Source: JAJFKX01 sp965230265
GTDB taxonomy: Bacteria > Pseudomonadota > Gammaproteobacteria > Xanthomonadales > Wenzhouxiangellaceae
Direction of reading: 5' to 3'
Length of the DNA stretch: 64,000 nt
Assembly: GCA_965230265.1 (NCBI GenBank)
Contig: OZ245999.1
Coordinates: forward strand, 3,100,001 to 3,164,000
The notes under the pieces were generated by a model. It made no database searches and was not told where the DNA came from. It saw only the letters and a program-made list of their open reading frames with translations. Shown piece after piece: positions 26,671 to 36,100 of this stretch. Positions within the stretch are counted from its first letter, which is position 1, and the number at the start of each line of letters is the position of its first letter. A program made the position numbers and the translations under genes.

Positions 26671-26912
26671 TCAGTTTTTGGGGTTCGATCACCACTGCCT
26701 ATGCCGATTGTCCGGACCTGTTTAAGATCGAAATCAAAACGATGTCGATCGACACCGACATCAACCCGCAAACCCAGGGCACGATCAAACTTGATCCCAA
26801 CGGTTACCAGGTTCAGGTGGCCACCAGTATTAATGTACAAGGGTTTTATACCTATCTGACGGATCAACTGAAAACAATAGCAGTGGCTGGATGGCCTCCT
26901 GGGCCTGAATAG
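26671..26912 (+). pseudogene. 3' remnant of a second nucleoside hydrolase-like gene
   Basis: The open stretch from 26671 to the TAG at 26912 encodes the last ~80 residues of a nucleoside-hydrolase-like protein. It aligns with 22611-22850 at roughly 90 percent identity by eye, including a run of more than 50 identical bases around TMSIDTDINPQTQ. The 5' part of the gene is missing and unrelated sequence precedes it. The differences show it is an old paralogue rather than a recent copy. The 242 bp from here to the HAM1-fusion gene hold nothing I can recognise. Confidence 0.85.
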
Positions 26913-27154
26913 CAGAAAGAATCTAGATATTCTTTTACTGCTACAAGAGCACATCTAAATAGTTACACTAAATATTACAATCAGTGCAACTGGATATTAA
27001 CTATTGGTCATCAGGCGTTGATCTATACAGGCTATACAATATGCTCGCATATGATTTCATAGACCCCCAGCAAGTTAACCTAAGAATATATTAAAATTTT
27101 ACCGCTATTCTAGAATAAGAAACGACCTTAGCATAACCATTCTGTCTAAAACAG

Positions 27155-28783
27155 CTATTCCAACTCTTCGCGAACAAAGTCGTAATAAATAGCCATAGCC
27201 CTGCCATAACCAGAATTGGAGAGGCGATACCTTCTTTTATTCTCATCAGGATTAGGGGCAATTTCATAATACGCATAAAAATCTTGATTAAAGTATCTAC
27301 TTACATTATCTTTGTATTTTGGCTTCATTGCCGGAAATAGCTCGTTAATTAATTTTGCTATTTCTGTAGTAGTAAAGTATGGGCGATTTTCCCGCTCTTC
27401 CCATTTACTTAATAAAGCCATAAAAATAGGCCCTTCTAAACCAATATTTCTCGATAAATGACGAAAAATTGACCAATCAATTATATAGTTATGCACAGAA
27501 TTATTAGAGAGTTGTAATACCGATTTTGCTTCATTATAGAATTCATCGAACGTACCTTCATTGAGAATTGTTATTTTTTCGAGTGAATAGGACACATCTT
27601 GCAACCCCATTCTGATTTGCTGATCATCTTGTAGCTGGAATTGGGCGGGTTCAACTTCTAGACCATCACGTTTTCTTTCATTATATCTTTTAAAACGAAT
27701 ATTTTGTGAAGCTTCAACAAAAATAAGCTTAAACGATTTTCTTACCTCCCGATTTTCAAACTCCTGTTGCAGCCAATTAATTTCATTCATAGAACGAAAG
27801 CCCGAGATAACAGTTGGCTGTTCATCAAGGCTGTTCATGTACTCCACTATTTTTTTAGCTGCAATTTCTGGCTTTTGTTTTAATGCCTCCTCAGCAAAAT
27901 CAGAAATTTTAATTTCTGAATCAACATCATGCCTAAGGTAGAAATTCAAATACATGAAATCACTAGCTTCGATATGGACATATCCATATTTCTGCACAAG
28001 ATACTGAGACAGTGTTGTTTTCCCAGCACAAGGAAAACCACATATTACTAATACAGGCACAGAATCCTCAAAACGTGTTTCCAGAGCTAGTGTTTTTTGC
28101 TCAGCCGATTTGTTGAGCACACCTTTTTTAGCAAGGAAATCCATCATTTTTGAGAAAGCATGTAGCCTAAAATCATATTGATTTGCATCTTCAATTGGTA
28201 AACAGCTTAAGGGTTGGGATTCCCCACAAGGAATAAACCATTTATTAAATGTTTTGTTGTCGAGCCAAGGAAAAACTAAGTTTGTGTCAAAACTCTGTTC
28301 GGTTTCTACAATTGTTCCCTGTTGTTTACCAATAAAAACCAAATAATTGTCTTTTAGGCCCCATTTTTTCCGATAGTATTCTGGGATATGCATTAGAAAG
28401 TCGGACCGGACTGTGACATTTCGGTTTAACGCTTGAGTCAACGCCTTATCTAAATCTTTAAACTCAATATCTTTTATCCAATACTTTACATTGACCCCTG
28501 GTATTTCCTGATTCTCTGTGCTCAATGCATCGATAATTACAGATGTATCTTCAAGGAAGAAAAAAGTTTTTTGTGTATTGATTCTTGAACTCTTAGCTTG
28601 TTCTAGCGCACTTTCATAGCTTCGGCGCAGCAACTCATCTCTAGAATCTATTCTTGGTTCCGTATAGCTTGCATAGAATGTTTTACGTCTAAAGCTTTCT
28701 ATGGCCACGGGATAGCATTCAGCCATATGCCTTATATGAGCTAGTTTAATTTTATTGGTAGTAAAAAAAATCAAATTCAGCAT
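27155..28783 (-). CDS. HAM1/ITPase-like - P-loop kinase - winged-helix-like fusion protein
   Basis: 542 residues in three parts. Residues 1-220 resemble HAM1/RdgB nucleoside-triphosphate pyrophosphatases: an N-terminal beta strand with FFTTNKIK, EDTS at 78-81 followed by a later PGV, then FIGKQQGTIVE, FPWLDNKTF and YDFRLHA, the usual C-terminal motifs. Residues 240-430 are a P-loop kinase with GFPCAGKTT at 249-257. The last ~100 residues look like a winged helix (YFTTTEIAKLINELFP). ATG 28783 is chosen over TTG 28792 because it starts at the family's first strand, one base after the upstream stop. Last gene of a four-gene operon. Combined activity is unknown; NTP cleavage plus nucleotide phosphorylation is a guess. 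Confidence 0.75.
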   Translation of the reverse strand: MLNLIFFTTNKIKLAHIRHMAECYPVAIESFRRKTFYASYTEPRIDSRDELLRRSYESALEQAKSSRINTQKTFFFLEDTSVIIDALSTENQEIPGVNVKYWIKDIEFKDLDKALTQALNRNVTVRSDFLMHIPEYYRKKWGLKDNYLVFIGKQQGTIVETEQSFDTNLVFPWLDNKTFNKWFIPCGESQPLSCLPIEDANQYDFRLHAFSKMMDFLAKKGVLNKSAEQKTLALETRFEDSVPVLVICGFPCAGKTTLSQYLVQKYGYVHIEASDFMYLNFYLRHDVDSEIKISDFAEEALKQKPEIAAKKIVEYMNSLDEQPTVISGFRSMNEINWLQQEFENREVRKSFKLIFVEASQNIRFKRYNERKRDGLEVEPAQFQLQDDQQIRMGLQDVSYSLEKITILNEGTFDEFYNEAKSVLQLSNNSVHNYIIDWSIFRHLSRNIGLEGPIFMALLSKWEERENRPYFTTTEIAKLINELFPAMKPKYKDNVSRYFNQDFYAYYEIAPNPDENKRRYRLSNSGYGRAMAIYYDFVREELE

Positions 28784-28784
28784 T

Positions 28785-29750
28785 TTAAACAACTATTTCC
28801 CGGCCTGAATTTGATCCCTTAGTGAGTACTATGCTGCAATCTGCATCTTTCATATGTGAACTAATGTAATCGTAACCATCTTCTGGCGCCAGAAAATAAA
28901 GCATAGGCCCTATGCTAGACATACCAACACATATCGCACCGCGATCATATAGTTTTTTTTCAAGCTGGAATAAATCACTTGCATATTCATTACGTTCTAG
29001 TCGCTTCCATTCGCAATTTTGTATTTCTCGTATAGATCTTGCAAAAAACTCGATATCATTTTCTCGAACAGACACATAGGCCCCAAAAAGGCAGTGGAAT
29101 AAGGCCTCAAAGCTTTGTTGTGCTTGTATTGGACAAGATTTTGTAAAAAACTCACTCTCCTCAGCCTGTGTCTTAGAAGGAACACTGTTTGGAATACATA
29201 AGCCAACAGTCCAACCAGGAAAGTCAACAGCATCAAGGAGAAAGGGTTTCTGGGGAGTATCAGCTCTCGAAGATGGTGTGAATACTTCATCGTCATTTTT
29301 GACACCAAGATCGAATACAAACTGACCGGAAAAGTAAGTCTGTATACCAATTCCTGACGCGCCCCCTCGTTTAGAAAGTGAGACTAAATTCGCTTGCTGG
29401 GTTGATTTATCATTAACGAGCAATAAGGCTTCCAAACATGCCAGCCGGAGTGCGGTGCCAGAGCCCATACCAACATGTGTAAGCAAACCACCAGAAAGCT
29501 CGATCTCTATGCGCTTATCAAGACCTAATAGCTCTTGGGCCTGATTCAATGTATCCAATAACTGGTCTTGTTCCGCATCTCCCAGTCGTATTTTGCGGTT
29601 ATCGTGAAAAGTAAATTGATCTGAAACTGAGAATTCCAATATGCCTTTTGGTTCTTCAATCGAAAAACCAATGCCGCCATTCTTCCTATACCCGCCGTGA
29701 TGCATAGAAATTAGGCTTATGTGTATTCGAGGTTTTACATAAATTTTCAT
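28785..29750 (-). CDS. GHMP-superfamily protein, beta-RFAP synthase-like
   Basis: 321 residues. The GHMP glycine-rich loop reads HVGMGSGTA at 92-100. RGGASGIG at 128-135 followed by a GQFVFDLG strand closely resembles the RGGTSGIG...GGFIVDGGH region of beta-ribofuranosylaminobenzene 5'-phosphate synthase, which condenses PRPP with an aromatic acid. CVGMSSIGPMLYFLA near residue 280 is the typical C-terminal loop. The start overlaps the preceding stop by four bases (ATGA). The usual setting of such enzymes is methanopterin synthesis, but no other gene of that pathway is seen, so the substrate here is probably different. Confidence 0.75.
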   Translation of the reverse strand: MKIYVKPRIHISLISMHHGGYRKNGGIGFSIEEPKGILEFSVSDQFTFHDNRKIRLGDAEQDQLLDTLNQAQELLGLDKRIEIELSGGLLTHVGMGSGTALRLACLEALLLVNDKSTQQANLVSLSKRGGASGIGIQTYFSGQFVFDLGVKNDDEVFTPSSRADTPQKPFLLDAVDFPGWTVGLCIPNSVPSKTQAEESEFFTKSCPIQAQQSFEALFHCLFGAYVSVRENDIEFFARSIREIQNCEWKRLERNEYASDLFQLEKKLYDRGAICVGMSSIGPMLYFLAPEDGYDYISSHMKDADCSIVLTKGSNSGREIVV

Positions 29751-30457
29751 TCGAAAGGCTTACTGTTTGCCCAGACATGATCAAAATCGTGAAGATACTT
29801 ACCGGCATAGGCACTGTTGACATCTAAATGTATAGCTGGAGAATCCTTGCTCTCTTTCCCAGCAAACACCGGACCAACGATTAAATCTTTATCTACACGC
29901 ACAAAACTATAGCGAGGGTCATGATCAAACCGTCTAACTTCAATATGATCTGGAAAATCAGCAAGTAGCTTTTTTAATTTCTTCTCTCCTGAGGAAAATT
30001 TAGTTCTTGATAGCATATCCATGTGTTCCTCCGAAGGAACCATGAATTTAACTTCTAATCCCTTATTTTTTCGAAGCACGTCAACTAATACATGATTGTC
30101 ATTAGATTCGTTGGCAAAGTCATCAATAAACCTTGAACAAGATGTACCTGTTACGATAACAATTTCACTCGCTTCACTTACCAACTTGCCGTAGTAATCT
30201 GTATCTCTTCGATTAGGTAGCACCTCCTTAACTCCAAGCTCTCGGAATCTATCAATATTTCGGTATTCATAAATAGAAATCAAGAAACTGATTATATACA
30301 CAATTACACCACCACATATACCACCGATAAGTGTAGATAGTTTAGGATCTTCTGTTCCGAAAAATAAATACAAGGTTACAGCAGCGATAAGAGCTAGCCC
30401 TATCAGAATTACGTATCTTAAAGGCATTCGAATCGTGGTCTTCATTACGGTTTTCAT
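29747..30457 (-). CDS. Two-TM membrane protein with phospholipase D-like domain
   Basis: 236 residues. Two TM helices (about 13-32 and 42-62) are followed by a cytoplasmic domain. Its strands IVIVTGTSCSRFIDDF, LEVKFMVPS and HLDVNSAYAGKYLHDFDHVW resemble the phospholipase D fold. The canonical HxK-x4-D catalytic motif is not present, so it may bind rather than cut. The start overlaps the methyltransferase stop by four bases and the stop overlaps the GHMP gene start by four. A membrane anchor in a nucleotide/DNA-modifying operon suggests an effector or scaffold; that is inference. Confidence 0.65.
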   Translation of the reverse strand: MKTVMKTTIRMPLRYVILIGLALIAAVTLYLFFGTEDPKLSTLIGGICGGVIVYIISFLISIYEYRNIDRFRELGVKEVLPNRRDTDYYGKLVSEASEIVIVTGTSCSRFIDDFANESNDNHVLVDVLRKNKGLEVKFMVPSEEHMDMLSRTKFSSGEKKLKKLLADFPDHIEVRRFDHDPRYSFVRVDKDLIVGPVFAGKESKDSPAIHLDVNSAYAGKYLHDFDHVWANSKPFE

Positions 30458-31584
30458 TGATGTCTTCCAATAAAGAGAAGCTCTCGCTTCCGATTTTTAC
30501 AAAGTGCATGCGCATGATCCTTAGAGTGAACCGAAACAATTGGAAAAAGACTCTCAAAATGAGCGGCAATTTCACTTTCATCCGGAAATGCCCCAGACAC
30601 ATAAGAAAGTACAACTGTTGAGTATCGATGCTTCTCTATCAATTTGAACAGTTTTTCTGAAAATGTTGCTTTTCTAGCCCACTCTAGAAAATGTTTTGGC
30701 TGATACATAACCTTAATCTTTGATCGATGATTTATATAATTCGCCCATTCATGATAGCGGCTAAGCCCTTCCAAGAAATGATATCTTTTCCAATAATCAT
30801 CAATGTTGTTTTTCTCTGTAAGATTAATGTATGGAGGGTCTAGATAAACAAGGTCATAACCAGAGCTCAGTCTAGTTATGCTTGACGCACTAGATACCCG
30901 AATATTTGACCTGCTTTCAAATAACTTACTTGAGAGCTCTGCATACGATTGGAGCATTAACTCTTCAAATGGCCGCTCCCATGTTGTTTTATTACCGAAA
31001 CTCCGGGTTACATTCTCATTTAATCGTATGTTTAGATTAGCACGATGAAACAAATTAAATGGTCTTTTCTTTAAACAGGCTTGGAATAAAGCATATTTAT
31101 ATAATGATATTTGGGAGCTATTTAGACTAGATGAATGAAGTTTTCTCATAAATCCATCAAGCCACCTGTTCTCATTAACCGTATAAAATATATTATTAAA
31201 ATGGCCATAAATTACGCCTTCATAAGGCGTAACATTGTTGACGAAATTAATAAATGAGTCTGAGTCTACACTCAGCTCATTTCTCAACACCGTTTCTGCC
31301 ACATGACGATTGAAAGCAAATGCGTCATGGTAAGTTACATCTTTTCCCATCGCCTTGAATAAAAGGGAAACACTGCCCGTACCTCCAAAACCATCAAGCA
31401 CTGTTTTGAATTTTAGGGATTTGATGTTTTCAAATATCCAAGGAAGGAGCTTTTTTTTGCTTCCATAATACCTTGTACTTGGTAGGTTTTGGACAATATC
31501 CAAGACAGGTGTTATGGAAGATAACTTAGATTTTAAACTAAAAGTTTTCTCTTCAATTAAGCTTACTTTTTCTTTTAAAGGCAT
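30454..31584 (-). CDS. D12-class DNA adenine N6-methyltransferase
   Basis: 376 residues. The first ~35 residues are helical. The AdoMet motif DGFGGTG is at 64-70, preceded by YYGSKKKLLPWI (family YxGGKxxLxxxI). The catalytic DPPY is at 249-252. It should methylate adenine in a specific DNA sequence and is first in the four-gene operon. No restriction endonuclease partner is recognised beside it. The region is clearly AT-richer than the flanking core genes, supporting horizontal acquisition. Confidence 0.88.
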   Translation of the reverse strand: MPLKEKVSLIEEKTFSLKSKLSSITPVLDIVQNLPSTRYYGSKKKLLPWIFENIKSLKFKTVLDGFGGTGSVSLLFKAMGKDVTYHDAFAFNRHVAETVLRNELSVDSDSFINFVNNVTPYEGVIYGHFNNIFYTVNENRWLDGFMRKLHSSSLNSSQISLYKYALFQACLKKRPFNLFHRANLNIRLNENVTRSFGNKTTWERPFEELMLQSYAELSSKLFESRSNIRVSSASSITRLSSGYDLVYLDPPYINLTEKNNIDDYWKRYHFLEGLSRYHEWANYINHRSKIKVMYQPKHFLEWARKATFSEKLFKLIEKHRYSTVVLSYVSGAFPDESEIAAHFESLFPIVSVHSKDHAHALCKNRKRELLFIGRHQ

Positions 31585-31633
31585 TTCGTATTTTTATTTT
31601 GACTTCTGAACCAGTGTAAATGTGCTTCCATTC

Positions 31634-31661
31634 ATTCTATTTCCCCACCCTGAATGATCAA
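31634..31661 (-). promoter_or_regulatory. Possible promoter of the methyltransferase operon
   Basis: On the minus strand: TTGATC (31661-31656), 16-bp spacer, TAGAAT (31639-31634). The -10 matches 5 of 6 and the -35 4 of 6. A start near 31627 would leave about 43 bases of leader. No Shine-Dalgarno is evident before the ATG at 31584. Confidence 0.35.
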
Positions 31662-31727
31662 CTTAAACATATAGCAGTCTAGCACGCAATATCTCAGAGC
31701 ACATTTGAGCTATACCTGTTCAATCTC

Positions 31728-32363
31728 TTAATTATGTTGCCGTTGCAAATCCCGAACATGCGCCCGATTCGTTGCCATCGTTGCTTCCAGCCGCCCCGAC
31801 TCAATGGCATAAGCCAACGCTTGAACCTGCTCACCATCAAACACCACACCCTGTTTGGATTGGATATAACGAACAAAGCCTCGGCCCTGCGTCACGTTAT
31901 CCGGCATTGCAGTTTTAAAGGTGGCGTCGCCGACAAAGGCGATGACCGAATGAATACTATCTTCTGGAATATCCAATAACGCCTGAATGGCTTTGCAGTG
32001 TTTATAGTTTTGTCTTAACGGGTTTTGGAAACTGTTGGTATGGCGGTAGATTTTCTGGGTCCATTTGGCTTGCCTTTCGCCTCCAAAAATCCAGCCTTTG
32101 TAGTTTTTGGTTTCCACCACAAACACGCCGTAGCGGGAAACAAACACATGATCGATCTGCGTGGTGCCATCCGTTGTTTGCAGAGTGACATTGTGAAAAG
32201 GTTTGTAAGTGGCTTCATCCAGTGACCGCGCTGCCCGCTTAACAATAAACTCGCCAAACCAGCCCTTAAACCAGGCACTTTTGAAAAATAGGATAAGAGG
32301 CAAAAGGGTTAGCACAGGCCAGAACCCGGCCAGTGACCTTAGCAGTATTGTGGAAATATCCAT
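31728..32363 (-). CDS. NERD domain nuclease-related membrane-anchored protein
   Basis: 211 residues. A single TM helix lies near residues 9-27, followed by a NERD domain: GWFGEFIVKRA, IDHVFVSRYGVFVVETKN (the conserved D...E-x-K of a restriction-like fold) and KAIQALLDI. A very strong AGGAGG ribosome site precedes ATG 32363. It points toward the methyltransferase operon with 143 bp between them, so it could be part of the same locus, although its base composition is closer to the core genes. Nuclease activity is suggested by the fold only. Confidence 0.85.
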   Translation of the reverse strand: MDISTILLRSLAGFWPVLTLLPLILFFKSAWFKGWFGEFIVKRAARSLDEATYKPFHNVTLQTTDGTTQIDHVFVSRYGVFVVETKNYKGWIFGGERQAKWTQKIYRHTNSFQNPLRQNYKHCKAIQALLDIPEDSIHSVIAFVGDATFKTAMPDNVTQGRGFVRYIQSKQGVVFDGEQVQALAYAIESGRLEATMATNRAHVRDLQRQHN

Positions 32364-32517
32364 CGCCTTTCCTCCTTAGCCGCTCATTACGAGCACCCCA
32401 TGGCGTAATGCCACCTCTTAACCCTTAACAGGCACGTTGCATTGAATGCGTACCCGTTATCTGCTGCACACTATAGCGTAAAAATGCTATGCATACCTTT
32501 TATGCACATAGGTGGTT

Positions 32518-32549
32518 GTCGGCTTACGGCTGTGCCTAAGCCGACCTAC
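32518..32549. repeat. Dispersed palindromic repeat, copy C
   Basis: Begins GTCGGCTTACGGC and ends CTAAGCCGACCTAC, a cleaner version of copies A/B at 17222-17342. It sits between the NERD gene and the toxin-antitoxin pair, 15 kb from the other copies. The remainder of 32364-32594 shows no gene. Confidence 0.6.
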
Positions 32550-32594
32550 ATGTGTTGTTCTTTTGGAGGTTTCTATGATTGCCGATGATAAAAA

Positions 32595-32858
32595 TCAGTA
32601 ATGATACCGACAGGCAATAATGGTGATTGAACGCTTATCAACGGCGTATATCAAACGGTTGGTGCTATCGATTCGGCGGGACCAATAACCGGTCAGGTTT
32701 TGCTTAAGCGGTTCAGGTTTGCCCGGCCCAGTGAAAGGCTCTCGCAGTGTATCTTTGATTAGGCGGTTAATCCGCTTGAGTGTTTTTTTATCCTGAGATT
32801 GCCAATACAGATAATCCGACCATGCCTCAGTAGTCCAGGCAAGCTTTAACTCACTCAC
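32595..32858 (-). CDS. yoeB: YoeB family toxin (ribosome-dependent mRNA endonuclease)
   Basis: 87 residues with the family C-terminal CRYHY. The catalytic set corresponds to Glu49, Arg68 and His86. YoeB binds the ribosome A site and cuts mRNA when released from YefM. The start overlaps the antitoxin stop by eight bases, the normal antitoxin-first arrangement. All key residues are intact, so it is probably functional. Confidence 0.94.
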   Translation of the reverse strand: MSELKLAWTTEAWSDYLYWQSQDKKTLKRINRLIKDTLREPFTGPGKPEPLKQNLTGYWSRRIDSTNRLIYAVDKRSITIIACRYHY

Positions 32859-33105
32859 TCAATATGGCCTTCTCAACCACCTCACCGGACTGATGTTGTT
32901 CTATGGACTTGGCCAAATGTGCTGCATTGGTCGGAGATGACAGCAAATGAAATGTTTCTATCAGGCTGTTGTAATAATCCAGCGACATTACCACGGCATC
33001 TTTGGCATCACGGCGTGTAATCACTGTGCAATCTGCATCAGCGACAACATTATCTAACAGCGACTTAAGGCTATTTCTGGCTTCTGTAAAGTTAACGACA
33101 CGCAT
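32851..33105 (-). CDS. yefM: YefM/Phd family antitoxin
   Basis: 84 residues beginning MRVVNFTEARNSLKSLLDNV, the DNA-binding N-terminus of the Phd/YefM fold. The acidic C-terminus wraps the toxin. It represses its own operon and neutralises YoeB. It is the promoter-proximal gene of the pair and ends in an eight-base overlap with yoeB. The 87 bp between it and tamB hold nothing obvious. Confidence 0.94.
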   Translation of the reverse strand: MRVVNFTEARNSLKSLLDNVVADADCTVITRRDAKDAVVMSLDYYNSLIETFHLLSSPTNAAHLAKSIEQHQSGEVVEKAILSE

Positions 33106-33192
33106 AACAACTGGTCTGAATCGAATGAATCAACATTATATAGGGTCATTCCCTACTTGTACAATATATTGAACATGTTATCCCGGGCTCTG

Positions 33193-36100
33193 TTAACCAT
33201 CCTTGCGCCAGTTCAAATCCACCCCGGTATCCCGTGCCCCCGACTGCACGCTCACATTCCAATGCTCGGAAAACTCATAACGACCATTAGCGGTGTTGCC
33301 GTTATCAAACAGTCCTACGCCATAGCTGACAAAAAATTTCGGAAACACATAAATACCCAGGTTCAGAGCACCCTGACCATTGGCATGATCAAAGTTGCTG
33401 CCGGTGGCGATATAAGCCAGTGCACTTTCTTCGGTGGTGGCAGGGTTGGTGTAGATGCTGACCTCCGGCTCCTGCGCCAGCCCACGTACCGCCACACCGG
33501 CCTCCTCCACCTGCGGATCGCCAAAAATGCGGCGCACGGCCCGAATATCCAAACGCGGGTTATCTGCCGGTGCATCGTTATATACCACCCGGCTATTCTC
33601 CAGCACCAATGTTTGCCCATAAGCCTGAACCCGGCCATCCACCAAATTGATCATGCCATTGGCTTGGGGAATCACCTGATGATCCCAGCTTAAATCCAGC
33701 TCCCCGGTCAAACGGGTTTGGGCCACATCGGCATCGACTCTGACATGCTCACCCAACACCACTTTCAGCTCTCCGATAATCGGTACACTGTCAGACGCTG
33801 ATTCGGCCACCTGTGGCTGATCAACACCCACCAGCACCACATCTTCGGATTCGCTGACCCGGCTGGTACTGCCTTCGGGTGGTGTAATCCGCGCTGCCGG
33901 GATGCCCAGCACACCGGCAATCTGATAACCCTCGGGTGAGGCCTTTAACTGCATATCCGGGCTGATGCGCACCTTGATGGCATCGCTGTTAAACAGCTGC
34001 AGCGATTCACCCTTAATATCCAGTTCGGCAACGCCGGTATTGGGGTGCAAACTGGCCACCAGCTCGGCCTGGCCTTCACCGGCAGAAAAACCGCCGGTCA
34101 TATTCAGCCTCTCACCCGGTTCGCTGCGGCCTTCCAACTGTAAATTGCTGAGCTGCAAACCCAGCGGCTGATAGCGGATTTCACCATCACTCAGATCCAT
34201 ATCCAAAGCCACCAAAGGCTGTGTCACCGGACCGCTGAGTGTGGCCATGGCCTGCAACTCACCGGCAATGCGATCCAGTTCCGGCACCGGCTTACGCAGC
34301 CAGCCCATGTCCGGAATATCCAGCTCGATGGTGCCGCTTAACTGCCCGATCTCAGCGCTAATCGGACCATACTGAACATCACCGGCTATGCGGTTGCTGT
34401 CTTCAATGGTCATTTGCAGCTGGGTGTGCAAACGCTGCTGGTCGGTCAGTGCAACATTTAACTGGCCGCCATTAATGACCAGCGGCGGTGCATTGCGATC
34501 GAGAAAGTGAATATCTCCAGCGCTTAACTGCAACTGCCCATCCAGTTGCTGCAACAAAGGGGCGCCCTGCTGTCCGGACCAGCCGGCCTGCAGATTGCCG
34601 GACAACTGATGATCACTGCGCATACCGGTATTCAAAAAAGCCTCTGCCAGTGCCACCGGCAAGGCCTGAATATCCACCGATAACTGATTCAATGCCTGCC
34701 CTGAAAATTGTCCAGGAAATTGAGAGTAATCCAAACACAACTCAGGGATTTCGCTACTCGAATCTGCCGGACCATTAATGCACAACTGCTTTAACAGCAC
34801 ATCGTTATTCATCAGGCTAATGGCTGCCGGCTCGCGCAATGCCCACTCACCAACATCCTGATTGTTCAAAGACAGCGTATCAACCGATCCCGTCCAGCCG
34901 GTTGGTGACGGCCATTGATCCCAGTCGCCATTCACACCCAGCTCAATATCCGCCTGCGGGTGCTGAATCATCAGTTGCAGCTGCTGGGTATTATCGGCAC
35001 TCAGGTTTGCCTGGATACGGTCAATCGGCGCCTGATCGGACAGTCGCACCTGCTCTGCCGTCAGCTGCATGTCCGACAACACATCATCACTGGACAATGC
35101 TGCATCGCCATTGACCAGCAATGACTCAACACGCACCTGTTGCCACAACAAATCGGTAGCGCTGATATCCGTGACCAGTTTCAGGTTCTCCAAAGTGATG
35201 GCCCCACCATCCACCGATTCACCCTGAACATGTGCCTCAATCGCACCTCCGGCACCGGGCAATAAATCACCCAACCGGGGGATGCTGATATCGGCCTGCA
35301 AGGCCTGCTCACTGCCTTGCAGATCCAGTTGCGCATCACCGGAACTCAACTGCAAACCATCAGTACGAATACTGCCATCGACATAATGCACCTGCCCCTG
35401 GCCACTGACCGGCTGGCCGCGCAGGCTGCCATCCAGTGTCTGAATATCCAGCACAGCCTCGATTTGGTCATCCGTCTGGCGGCCATTGCTGGTGGCCTGC
35501 AGGTCAATCACACCGGGAAAATCCGGCCACTGTAGCCCGGGATTGATCTGCTCGGCTGCCACACTGACATCCCAGCCGACCCCGTCCTGCCAATCGGCGC
35601 TGCCGGCAATATCTACCTGCCCATCCAGTGTCTGCACCAGCAGCTGATTAATGGCGAAGGCGGTTTCCGTTAAATGCCCACGCAGATCAATATTGCTGGC
35701 TGGAATCTGCTGGCCGGTCACATCGGTGCTTAACTGCACATCCAAATCGCTCAATAATCCACTCGCATTTAAACTGCCCTGCTGGCTGGCATATTGTGCG
35801 GCGCTGCCGCTTTGCGGTGGCCAGCTTAGCTGTTGCCAGTTAATCGCTGCTGCCAGCTGCTGGGTATCCAGGGTATAACTGCCCTCACCGCTGACACGCC
35901 AGTTGGTATCGGGCACCCGCAGGTTCAAGCTGTCCAGCGTGACCAGCTGATCATTCAAACGGGCATCAACTGTGCCCGATACCCCGGGAAGAACCGCCAA
36001 TTCTGGCTGACCGGTATCGGGTTTGATGTCCTGCAGCTGCAATGAGAATTGCGCCTGCGGTACACCGGACTGCAAATCGTACTGACCGGAACCATTTATA

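Noticed and set aside
22611..26912. Recent transposon with direct-repeat ends
   Set aside because: The two repeats differ at about one base in ten and are protein-coding, and there is no transposase inside.
26610..26954. 114-residue minus-strand frame
   Set aside because: Antisense to the nucleoside-hydrolase remnant; the coding signal is on the plus strand.
27155..31584. Ordinary restriction-modification system
   Set aside because: Only the methyltransferase part is recognisable; none of the other three proteins resembles a restriction endonuclease or specificity subunit.
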